A stretch of 64,000 nt of DNA. Source: Rehmannia glutinosa (Eukaryota > Streptophyta > Magnoliopsida > Lamiales > Orobanchaceae). Both the position numbers and the translations under genes were made by a program. The notes under the pieces were generated by a model. That model did no database searches. It had not been told where the DNA came from and was given only the letters and a program-made list of their open reading frames with translations. The stretch covers positions 29,589,641-29,653,640 of the forward strand of contig CM071930.1 of assembly GCA_016081115.2 (NCBI GenBank). Direction: 5' to 3'. Below are positions 10,578-19,135 of the stretch, one piece after another (the first letter of the stretch is position 1; every line of letters starts with the position of its first letter).

Positions 10578-12148
10578 TGTAGGTCCCAAGGGGTGTGAGT
10601 AAGGTTTAGAAGGGGTTGAATAAACCTTACCAACTTTTCGATTTTAGTCCTTTTAAAATATTACGAGTTAAATACACGGCTAAGTCCTTGGGGATAACTA
10701 AGTTAGTTAACCAACGAGTTAGCCACTCAAACGAACTTTCGATTGAGTGTTGATAGAATAACTCGATTGTTTAGTCTAAACCTTAACTTGGTGAGATGAG
10801 ATTTTCAAAGGAAGACTTTACACCGTTTAATTTGATTTACTTCATTTAAAACACTTGATTTTAGCACTTAGTTACTTATCGGTTGGATAGCAAATTATCG
10901 TGATATAGAATATGTATGCGAAATAAAATATTTGAAATGTAAATGACACAATAATTTTTATAGAGGTTCGAAGATGGGGTAATTCTTCTACTCCTCTCTT
11001 CTCCAACTCTGGATGAATCCACTAAGTATTGATCGTAGTACAAAGTAGTTATCGGTCCGGATACAAGTCTTCATCACACAAACACTTGCTCCTTTTGGGA
11101 CTCGATCGAGATGCCTTGGTCACACAAATGGCTTCTCGTCCGACTCGAACTTTTCTTCACAGGCGGTGCGCTTTGTTACTTTGACTTACTTGCTCAAGCT
11201 TCTTGGATATGATCACGAAGCCCTCCAATAACTTGAGACTGGTTCGACCTTGAACCTTTCTACAATCCTCCTTGAAATGTAGACCCCTTTTGATTTTTCA
11301 AAAGTTTCCTCTTCAACAGTTTGAAGTTGTCTTTCCTTCACAGCTTAGTGTTGGATCGATGCCCTTCGAGATTTATGCTTGAGAATTTGCTTGAATAACT
11401 TGAGAATATATTGCAGGTTATAGTGTGAATAAAGCTTGTTATCTCAGTATGCAAGGTAACCAAGGTAACCTTTTCTCAAAGTGATTCCTCAGCTTTTTAC
11501 AATGAACTTTCAAAAATCTGCCCGTTGAATAGATAGGCTGATTTTCAAAAGTCACTTGTGTTCGGTGGCTTGTCTTGTTGCAGTTCTTGATGTTGATATT
11601 TCCTCGTATTTAATGTCTTGCAGCATTGCAACGTTTCTGACATTGGTGAAGTGCTTCTCATTGGTTCGTTCCTTTTGCACACAACTGGAACATATGCTTT
11701 ATCTCTGACAATTTTTAACAGGTTACTATTCTGAGTAACATTCTTGACTTTCATCAACGGATCTCGTTCAGTTGTCTTGACTTGACTGCAGTCATTTATT
11801 TCCCCAGGTGACTTTGAGTTAGCCACTCAATGAATGACTCATCTGTCACTTCAACTTGAGACTTGGCTTCTTGAGTTGACTTGACTGACTCTTCATACAG
11901 CTGTATCCCAGCTGATACTCCTTCAGTCGAGTCCTTGACATCTCTTCATTGCCTTACTCAGCTGCTTCACAGCGGAGTCTTCATCCTAGTCTTCAGTTGA
12001 CTTCTTGTATATTCCGCCATAGCTGACTTGACTCAGCCTATACAACCCTATCTATTACAATACAAATTACAAGGAAAATGGGGTGCCAACTTTCTAGTCT
12101 AAGTTTTACATGGCATTCATCAAAATCTAAACAATAAATTTCCCAATA
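10578..12148 (-). repeat. 5' LTR of the 2.9-12.1 kb SIRE-like element (1,571 bp)
   Basis: On the minus strand it starts TATTGGGAAATTTATTG (TGTTGGG in sister copies) and ends CCTTGGGACCTACA, giving the canonical TG...CA form apart from one changed base. Homologous LTRs are at 13267-14288, 17306-18821, 62206-63637 (minus) and a fragment at 54989-55337 (plus). It is rich in TGACTC and CAGCTG words between 11820 and 12040. The PBS follows it on the left. To its right is gypsy 3'UTR sequence, the insertion target, not a PPT. Confidence 0.92.
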
Positions 12149-13015
12149 GTACCCAGGTGCTGTGTCGGAGAAGGGTGTTCCTCCAAAAATGGAAATGGGA
12201 GGAAGTGTCTCAGTGGCTTTAGTCCGGACTCTCCTCTCCGACGATGGGACTCATCCGTCCGTCTCTCCGTAGGGTTATTCTTTGCTTTTTTTTGTTTGTA
12301 TGTAAATGGCCTCGGGCCCCCCTTTGTACATAACTTTGTCATTAATGGAATTTTAGTCGTTTTATTTTCCTATCATTATTTCTGAATTTCACTAAGTGTT
12401 GGGCTCAGTTTTCTTATATAAATGTATGGATGTAGAAATAGATACTTTGAATGAAAATTTTTCTAAGTATTGTGCTCGGTTTAGACTGAGTCTTTTGAGT
12501 GGAATCTTTTCCAAGTATTTTGCTCGGTTTAGACCGAGTCTTTTGAGTGGAATCTTTTTCCATGTATTGTGCTCGGTTTTGACCGAGTCTTTTGAGTGGA
12601 ATCCTTTCCAAGTATTGTGCTTGGTTTTGACCGAGTCTTTTGAGTGGAATCTTTTCCAAGTATTGTGCTCGGTTTTGATCGAGTTTTTCTTGCAAAATAA
12701 GATAATTTGCTCAGAAAATCTGGATTTTCATTGATAATACTTCTTCAAATAAGATATATTCCACGTATGTTTGGAGTTTTCCCCGTTTAAATTTTCGAGC
12801 TCGTAGGCACCATTTGACAAAACCTTACTAAATCCTGTATGGCTCTTCCCAGGTTGGTTTTAGTGGGGTGGGTTCGGTCCCCGTGATCGTTTTCAAGATT
12901 AAGTCACCAACCAAAAATTTTATTTCCTTTACTTTTGAGTTGTAATACCTTTCACTTCTCTATTTATATATAGCGTTTTTCATTTCGGCATTGCACCTTT
13001 TTTGAGTATTTGCAG
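12149..13015 (-). pseudogene. Gypsy 3' end: integrase tail plus 3'UTR (copy 1)
   Basis: At 12980-12725 the minus strand encodes the end of a Ty3/gypsy integrase ('NSKVKEIKFLVGDLILKTIT', 'NGAYELENLNGE' class motifs, ending 'LKKYYQ'), with defects. Past the stop come the 48-bp repeats (12465-12695) and AT-rich 3'UTR down to the copia LTR edge. It belongs to a different gypsy family from 1-303. An almost identical copy lies at 14289-15184. Confidence 0.75.
12465..12695. repeat. 48-bp minisatellite, 5 copies
   Basis: Units begin AAGTATTGTGCTCGG at about 12465, 12513, 12562, 12610 and 12658. Each unit holds CTCGGTTTTGACCGAG, a 6-bp stem with a 4-base loop. Because 48 is divisible by 3 both strands stay open across the array and give a spurious 16-residue repeat protein. 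It lies in a gypsy 3'UTR. Confidence 0.95.
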
Positions 13016-13200
13016 TGGCCCATCTTCTATCACAAGCTACATTTCATCATGTAATGCAGAAAGATGAGTCTGCATGCAATTTTCCAATCATCAAATTCTT
13101 CAACAGTGAACATAGGAATGCATGTCAGATTTGCTTCCATGATAATAATTGTGCTTAAAAATGAAAGACTTTGTAGCACGAATGTTTAAAACGTTTTTGA
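13016..13200 (-). pseudogene. Copia gag 5' fragment (second composite copy)
   Basis: About 135 bp matches the gag start of the 2.9-12.1 kb element (compare 10321-10455), including the Met codon region 'MEANL'. It ends abruptly at 13016 in gypsy sequence. Upstream are a PBS and an LTR in the correct order, so this is the 5' end of another copy cut off after ~45 codons. Confidence 0.8.
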
Positions 13201-13246
13201 AAAGATACAGATCTAGTTCAGTAACCAGTACGGAAAGCTAAATGAA

Positions 13247-13264
13247 CCAACCGCTTCGATACCA
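13247..13264 (-). promoter_or_regulatory. Primer binding site, tRNA-Met (second copy)
   Basis: TGGTATCGAAGCGGTTGG on the minus strand, two bases from the LTR end at 13267. It is the same PBS type as at 10559, with one inserted base. Confidence 0.85.
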
Positions 13265-13266
13265 CT

Positions 13267-14288
13267 TGTAGGTCCCAAGGGGTGTGAAGTAAGGTTTAGA
13301 AAGAGGGTCGAATAAACCTTACAATTTTTTTGATTTAGTCCTTTTTAATAAATCCAACAAAGTTGACTCAAGCAGCTGTGTCCTTGATGGACAGCTAAGT
13401 TGGCTTTTCAGCTAAGTTACCCACTCAACAGACTCGATAGAGCTGTTGATAGTATAACTTGGCTCCTCAAGCCAAATACTTACTTGGCTGATTGGTTTTT
13501 AACAGCGGAAGATTTAACACCCTTAGATTAGATTTTAGCTTGTTTTAAAACACTTGATTTTAACACTTAATTATTTATCAGTTGGATTGCAAATATGATC
13601 AGCAGATATAAAATGAATATGCAAGGAAGTAAATTTGCTGAAAGTACATGACACAAATATTTTATAGAGGTTCGAAGATGGGGTAATTCTTCTAATCCTC
13701 TCTTCTCCAACTCCTAGAGGAATCCACTATGTAACATATCAGTTTACAAAACGGTGAACAGTCTGTAGACAACCTTGATCACACACCTGGCTTCTCTTGC
13801 GACTCATCTTCTTCACAGTGCAGCTGCCTTGCTACTTCAGCTCACTTCTCAAGTTCTTGGATTTGATCACCAAGCCCTCCAACAAACTTGATAATGGTTC
13901 AACCTGGAACCTCTCTACAATCCTAGCTTGGATAGTAGACCCCTTTGAAGTTGTCTTTCCTTCACAACTTGTGTTGGATCGAATTTCTTCGAGTTTCAGG
14001 ATTGAGAAATTGCTTGAATGTGTTTGAGAATATTGCAGGTTAAGTGCTTGAATATTGCTTGCTTGTTCGTGGTTCAGGTTACCTCTTCTCAATAACTTCC
14101 TCAGCCTTTTATAGTGCACATTTGAAATTTTGTCCGTTGAAGAGATAGGCTAATTTCAAATATCACTTGTGTTCGTTGGCTTGAACCCTATCTATTACAA
14201 TACAAATTACAAGGAAAATGGGGTGCCAACTTTCTAGTCTAAGTTTTACATGGCATTCATCAAAATCTAAACAATAAATTTCCCAACA
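13267..14288 (-). repeat. SIRE-like LTR with ~0.5-kb internal deletion (1,022 bp)
   Basis: Begins TGTTGGGAAATTT and ends GACCTACA on the minus strand. Compared with 10578-12148 it lacks the part between 'GTGTTCGTTGGCTTG' and 'AACCCTATCTATT', a clean deletion at about 14181. That removes the TGACTC/CAGCTG-rich block. PBS on the left; gypsy 3'UTR on the right. Confidence 0.92.
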
Positions 14289-15184
14289 GTACCCAGGTGC
14301 TGTATCGGAGCAGGGTGTTCCTCCAGTAAATGGAAATAGGGAGGAAGTGTCTCCGAGTGGCCTAGTCCAGACTCCTGCTCCCGGTGGGACTCATCCGTCT
14401 GCTCCGTAGGGTTATTCTTTGCTTTTTTTTTGTTTGTATGTAAATGGCCTCGGGCCCCCCTTTGTACATAACTTTGTCATTAATGGAATTTTAGTCGTTT
14501 TATTTTCCTATCATTATTTCTGAATTTCACTAAGTGTTGGGCTCAGTTTTCTTATATAAATGTATGGATGTAGAAATAGATACTTTGAATGAAAATTTTT
14601 CTAAGTATTGTGCTCGGTCTAGGTCGAGTCTTTCGAGGGGAAGTTTGTCCAAGTATTGTGCTCGGTTTAGACTGAGTCTTTTGAGTGGAATCTTTTCCAA
14701 GTATTTTGCTCGGTTTAGACCGAGTCTTTTGAGTGGAATCTTTTTCCATGTATTGTGCTCGGTTTTGACCGAGTCTTTTGAGTGGAATCCTTTCCAAGTA
14801 TTGTGCTTGGTTTTGACCGAATCTTTTGAGTGGAATCTTTTCCAAGTATTGTGCTCGGTTTTGACCGAGTTTTTCTTGCAAAATAAGATAATTTGCTCAG
14901 AAAATCTGGATTTTCATTGATAATACTTCTTCAAATAAGATATATTCCACGTATGTTTGGAGTTTTCCCCGTTTAAATTTTCGAGCTCGTAGGCACCATT
15001 TGACAAAACCTTACTAATCCTGCATGGCTCTTCCCAGGTTGGTTTTAGTGGGGTGGGTTCGGTCCCCGTGATCGTTTTCAAGATTAAGTCACCAACCAAA
15101 AATTTTATTTCCTTTACTTTTGAGTTGTAATACCTTTCACTTCTCTGTTTATATATAGCGTTTTTCATTTCGGCATTGCACCTT
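14289..15184 (-). pseudogene. Gypsy 3' end: integrase tail plus 3'UTR (copy 2)
   Basis: Near-identical to 12149-13015. The integrase tail here (15168-14917) is open for 84 codons: 'YNSKVKEIKFLVGDLILKTI' through 'LKKYYQ'. It is followed by the 48-bp repeats and the same AT-rich 3'UTR. The join to copia gag at 15185 is the same as at 13016, so the joined unit was duplicated as a block. Confidence 0.78.
14603..14885. repeat. 48-bp minisatellite, 6 copies
   Basis: Units start at about 14603, 14651, 14699, 14748, 14796 and 14844. The first unit (with TCGGTCTAGGTCGAG) is absent from the sister array at 12465-12695, so one unit was lost or gained after the block duplication. The CTCGGT/ACCGAG hairpin is kept in most units. 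Confidence 0.95.
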
Positions 15185-15396
15185 TTTTGAGTATTTGCAG
15201 TGGCCCATCTTCTATCACAAGCTACATTTCATCATGTAATGCAGAAAGATGAGTCTGCATGCAATTTTCCAATCATCAAATTCTTCAACAGTGAACATAT
15301 GAATGCATGTCAGATTTGCTTCCATGATAATAATTGTGCTTAAAAATGAAAGACTTTGTAGCACGAATGTTTAAAACGTTTTTGAAAAGATACAGA
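15185..15396 (-). pseudogene. Copia gag 5' fragment (third composite copy, truncated)
   Basis: Repeats 13016-13215 almost base for base, then stops at 'ACAGATCTAG' just before where the PBS and LTR should be. No LTR follows. It marks the truncated end of the tandem composite. Confidence 0.8.
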
Positions 15397-15712
15397 TCTA
15401 GCAGCAGGATCCATGTCCTCATTGCTATCCGAGAGCATTTAAAGATGCGTGTGTGTATGCTCTAGAGATCCTGTAAAGGAGCACATCTTGGATTTCTCCA
15501 ACGCTCAGGCTTGCTCGGCAGCTCTCTCATTTCTTCATTTAGGGAAGATCAGACATCATTCATGCAAAGGAATCAGAGAAGCTCTTCTTCTTCTTCAATG
15601 AACTCGGGGCGAGTGAACTGTACCCTTGAGTGATCCAACTTCCATGCTCTCCACTCTCTTAAGCATCGTTGAATATCAGGATAAACTGGAGAATACACGA
15701 TCATATCATCAT
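15397..15712 (-). other. Chimeric filler between copia fragments
   Basis: The first ~55 bp (GGATCCATGTCCTCATTGCT onward) is repeated at 22093-22147 inside the env-like region. The rest reads on minus as an acidic tail ('REWRAWKLDHSRVQFTRPEF') fused in frame to the end of an RT fragment. I cannot assign the tail to a family. It may be env-like or captured host sequence. Confidence 0.45.
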
Positions 15713-16540
15713 CAAAACCTGGAGGTTGCTCAACATAGACTTCTTCTTGCAACAATCCATTTAAAAATGCACTTTTCACATACATTTGATATACAAAGAA
15801 GTTCTTGTGTGCAGCATAGGCAAAAAACATCCTTATTGTTTCTAATCTTACAACAAGAGCAAATGTTTCATCAAAATCTATTCCTTCTTCTTGGCAATAT
15901 CATTTGGCTACCAATCTTGCTTTGTTTCTTACCACAGAACCTTCTTCATTCATTTTGTTTCTGAGTATCCCAAAAAGATACCTTCATCAGCTTTAGCATC
16001 AAAAGCCTTTAATTTATCTTTGCTATTGTTGTGGATGAAACATTTACATACAAATATCCTAAAATATCCAACATTTGGCTTTCTCTCTGTCCAAATCTCA
16101 TAGGGAGTCTTGGTCAGTTGCTTACAGGAAATACAGTGAAGTTCTTATGTGCAACATAAGCAAGAAACATCCTTATTGCTTCAAATCTTGCAACAGGGGC
16201 AAAGGTTTTATCAAAATCTATACCCTCTTCTTGGCAATACCCTTTGGCTACCAATCTTGCTATGTTTCTTACAACCAACCTTCCTTATTCATCTTGTTTC
16301 TGAAAACCCATTTTGTGCCAATAACATTTTGATAGGTTGGTCTTTGCACCAATTCCCACACTTTGTTCATCTCAAACTGATTCAGCTCTTCTTGCATAGC
16401 TTGAATCCAATGTGTGTCTTCCAAAGCCTGGGACACATCTTTTGGCTCTATTTGGGAAATAAAACAAGTGAACACAGCTTCTTGTTGAGTCCTGGATCTG
16501 GTTCTCACACCATCTCTCACATCTCCAATGACTAGCTATT
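15713..16540 (-). pseudogene. Rearranged RT / integrase / RT fragments
   Basis: Minus-strand order is RT N-part (16535-16150), back-junction into integrase tail (about 16110-15965), then RT again (15960-15720: 'GIDFDETFALVVRLETIRMF', 'KSAFLNGLLQEEVYVEQPPG'). This repeats 5925-6730 closely, including the deletion that fuses 'LGYS' to RT. The RT ends after PPGF at 15715 in foreign sequence. A copy of the rearranged element, not an independent event. Confidence 0.83.
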
Positions 16541-16756
16541 GTGGATGGTCTCTCAGCCATCTCACATCAGGTTGAAGTAAATCAGCTGGGTTCAATCGTC
16601 TTTCAGTTGTGTTGGTCAGTTGCTTACAGGAAACACAGTGAAGTTCTTATGTGCAACATAAGCAAGAAGCATCCTTATTGCTTCAAATCTTGCAACAGGA
16701 GCAAAGGTTTCATCAAAATCTATACCCTCTTCTTGGCAATACCCTTTGGCTACCAA
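16541..16756 (-). pseudogene. Linker and short RT fragment joined to env-like ORF
   Basis: Starts with the pol linker segment seen in the array units, then the IN/RT back-junction near 16620, about 120 bp of RT ('AKGYCQEEGIDFDETFAPVA'), and at 16756 an abrupt join to env-like sequence. The same RT-to-env join is at about 22320, so the two places share one rearranged ancestor. Confidence 0.75.
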
Positions 16757-17287
16757 TCAGCAGACTGCATCAACTCATCAACAATTTCCGGAAACTGCTC
16801 TTCTTGATCGCCAACGATCTCGATTGTTTTCTCCGGCTGAGTACTAGATTTAGCTATCTTTTCAAGCTCGGATCGCTTCGAAAAACCTTCTTTCTGGATG
16901 GGAGCGGTGGAACTTCGGCTAAACATCCTCCGGTTCCTCAAAAGTGAAAACTTTTGGACTTTTCTTAGAGGCACCTGCCTTTCTTGACTTGGCAGTCCTC
17001 TTCTTCTTTATGATAGGAGAGGGAATATGGTGTTCCTCCTGTATCTCGGCTGCAGGGGTAGGAGTCTTGGTTGCTCGGGTAGGTGACTCGGCTGCATGGG
17101 CAGGTGCTTTGGACTTTGCTGCAGGAGCATGTTCTTTCTTTGGCTTGGTTGCATGGGCAGGAGCAGGCTTGGATACCGCGGCTTTCTTCTTTGGGTGGAG
17201 GAGTCTCAGCTGCATCTTCAGGATCAGCTGATTCCCCCTTACTGGTATCGGCCTTTCTGGCATGGGCCTTCTTCTGGACACCAGAGA
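16757..17287 (-). pseudogene. env-like ORF, basic Pro/Ala-rich middle part
   Basis: The minus strand encodes 'KEHAPAAKSKAPAHAAESPT' and 'SPIIKKKRTAKSRKAGASKK' followed by 'PKVFTFEEPEDV'. It is the homologue of 22332-22800 and of 3120-3540. Only the middle third of the env-like ORF is present. Its upstream end runs straight into a PBS at 17288, so it has no start and is a rearrangement product. It has frameshifts at about 17180 and 16900. Confidence 0.75.
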
Positions 17288-17303
17288 TACCGCTTTGATA
17301 CCA
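17288..17303 (-). promoter_or_regulatory. Primer binding site beside the 17.3-kb LTR
   Basis: TGGTATCAAAGCGGTA on the minus strand, two bases from the LTR edge. It is the best match of the three PBS copies to the standard TGGTATCAGAGC. Its downstream neighbour is env-like rather than gag sequence. Confidence 0.82.
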
Positions 17304-17305
17304 CT

Positions 17306-18821
17306 TGTAGGTCCCAAGGGATGTGAAGTAAGGTTTAGAAAGGGGGTCGAATAAACCTTACAATTTTTTTGATTTAGTCTTTTTAATAAATCCAGCGAGT
17401 TGACTCAAGCAAAATTGTCCTTGATGGGCAGACTAAGTTGGCTTTTCGGCTAAGTTACCCACTCAGCAGACGATAGAGTGTTGTGATATAACTTGGCTCC
17501 TCAAGCCAAATACTTACTTGGCTGATTGGTTTTTAACAGCGGAAGATTTAACACCCTTAGATTAGATTTTAGCTTGTTTTAAAACACTTGATTTTAACAA
17601 CTTAATTATTTATCGAGTTGGATTGCAAATATGATCGTCAGATATAAAATGAATATGCAAGGAAGTAAATTTCTTTGAAAGTACATGACACAAATATTTT
17701 ATAGAGGTTCGAAGATGGGGTAATTCTTCTAATCCTCTCTTCTCCAACTCCTAGAGGAATCCACTATGTAACATATCGGTTTACAAAACGGTGAATACGA
17801 TCTGTAAACGACCTTGATCACACACAGGCTTCTCTTGCGACTCATCTTCTTCACGGTCATTTTGCGCACTACTTGACTCACTTCTCAAGTTCTTGGATTT
17901 GATCACCAAGCCCTCCAACAAACTTGATAATGGTTCAACCTGGAACCTCTCTACAATCCTAGCTTGGATAGTAGACCCCTTTGATTTCTTCAAAAGTTTT
18001 CTCTTCAACAGATTTGAAGATGTCTTTCCTTCACAACTTGTGTTGGGTCGAATTTCTTCGAGTTTCAGGATTGAGAAATTGCTTGAATGTGTTTGAGAAT
18101 ATTGCAGGTTAAGTGCTTGAATATTGCTTGCTTGTTCGTGGTTCAGGTTACCTCTTCTCAATAACTTCCTCAGCCTTTTATAGTGCACATTTGAAATTTT
18201 GTCCGTTGAAGAGATAGGCTAATTTCAAATATCACTTGTGTTCGTTGGCTTGTCTTGGTCTGCAGTCCTTGATGTTGACCATTCCTCGTATTAAATGTCT
18301 TCGCAACATTGCAGGTGCCTGACATAAGGTGCAGTGTTTCCCATTGGTTCATTCCTTTTGCATATTTTTAGGACTAACACTTTAGACCTGACAACTTTGA
18401 CATATTACTATATAGAGTAATATTCTTGACTCTAATCAATGGATCTAAGTTAGTTGTCTTGATTAGATCATTTTTTTAGCCCGGGTGACTTGAGTCGGCT
18501 CCACTCATTGCATAACTCAACTGTAACTTCAATGTTGAGACTCGGCTTCTAGAGATGACTTGACTGACACTTCTTACAGTTGTTTCTCAGCTGACACTCC
18601 TTCAGTCGAGTCCTTGACTTCCTTCTTGGCATACTCAGCTGACACACAACGAGTCTTCATATAGTCCACGATTGACTTCTTGTAATCCTTGGCATCGTTG
18701 ACTTGACTCGGCTTTTCCATTATATCTATTACAATACAAATTACAAGGAAAATGGGTGCCAACTTCCAAATTTTAAGTTTTACATGGTATCATCAAAATC
18801 TACTCAATAAATTTCCTAATA
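17306..18821 (-). repeat. SIRE-like LTR bounded by PBS and PPT (1,516 bp)
   Basis: On minus it begins TTATTAGGAAATTTATTGAG and ends GGGACCTACA. It lacks the 490-bp deletion of the 13.3-kb copy. It serves as 3' LTR for the env-like region to its right (PPT at 18822) and as 5' LTR for the PBS-linked fragment to its left. Many differences from sister LTRs fall on CAG/CTG words between 17390 and 17880. Confidence 0.92.
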
Positions 18822-18836
18822 ATTTCCCCTTTTTTG
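18822..18836 (-). promoter_or_regulatory. Polypurine tract before the 3' LTR
   Basis: The minus strand reads CATCAAAAAAGGGGAAAT directly before the LTR. This purine run is the plus-strand primer for reverse transcription. An equivalent tract is at 63638-63651. It proves that the element body lies to the right. Confidence 0.85.
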
Positions 18837-19135
18837 ATGATGCCAAAACTTAAAAACATTCAAAGAAAGTAAACAACAAAGATACATCTGAATGACAAGA
18901 AACAAAGAATGTATGCTTAAAGTAGATCTTTTATTGATCATAGCATTCTTGTCCTTTACACAGCTGTTTATATTCGGTATCAAAGCAATATAAATGCATA
19001 CACGTTACAACATAGTATATCTAAGCTAAGATACATAAAGAGTGAAATTTACAGGGAAATTAACTGAGCTTATTACAGAAGACTTGCATAGATGTATTTA
19101 CAACAAAAATACACGAAGGGGTTTGCATCAACACT
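18837..19135 (-). other. 3' untranslated region after the env-like ORF
   Basis: No gene. AT-rich sequence between the env-like stop and the PPT, closely matched at 63652-63890 in the element at the right end of the window, so it belongs to the element. Confidence 0.6.

Larger units (their letters stand above)
2900..12148 (-). mobile_element. SIRE/Maximus-type Ty1/copia element, 3' LTR missing
   Basis: Reading right to left: 5' LTR (10578-12148), PBS for initiator tRNA-Met, gag with UBN2 domain and zinc-knuckle remnant, coiled-coil gag extension, protease, integrase, a local IN/RT duplication, reverse transcriptase, RNase H, then a separate env-like ORF. This order (PR-IN-RT-RH plus a downstream env-like gene) is the SIRE/Maximus layout. 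The expected PPT and 3' LTR left of 2900 are absent; gypsy sequence takes their place. Multiple frameshifts and stops make it non-autonomous. Its sequence relatives in this window are at 15.7-34 kb (minus) and 60.6-62.2 kb (plus). Confidence 0.88.

Noticed and set aside
12414..12695. 16-residue repeat protein on either strand of the 48-bp minisatellite
   Set aside because: 48 is a multiple of 3, so all frames stay open by arithmetic; it lies in a gypsy 3'UTR.
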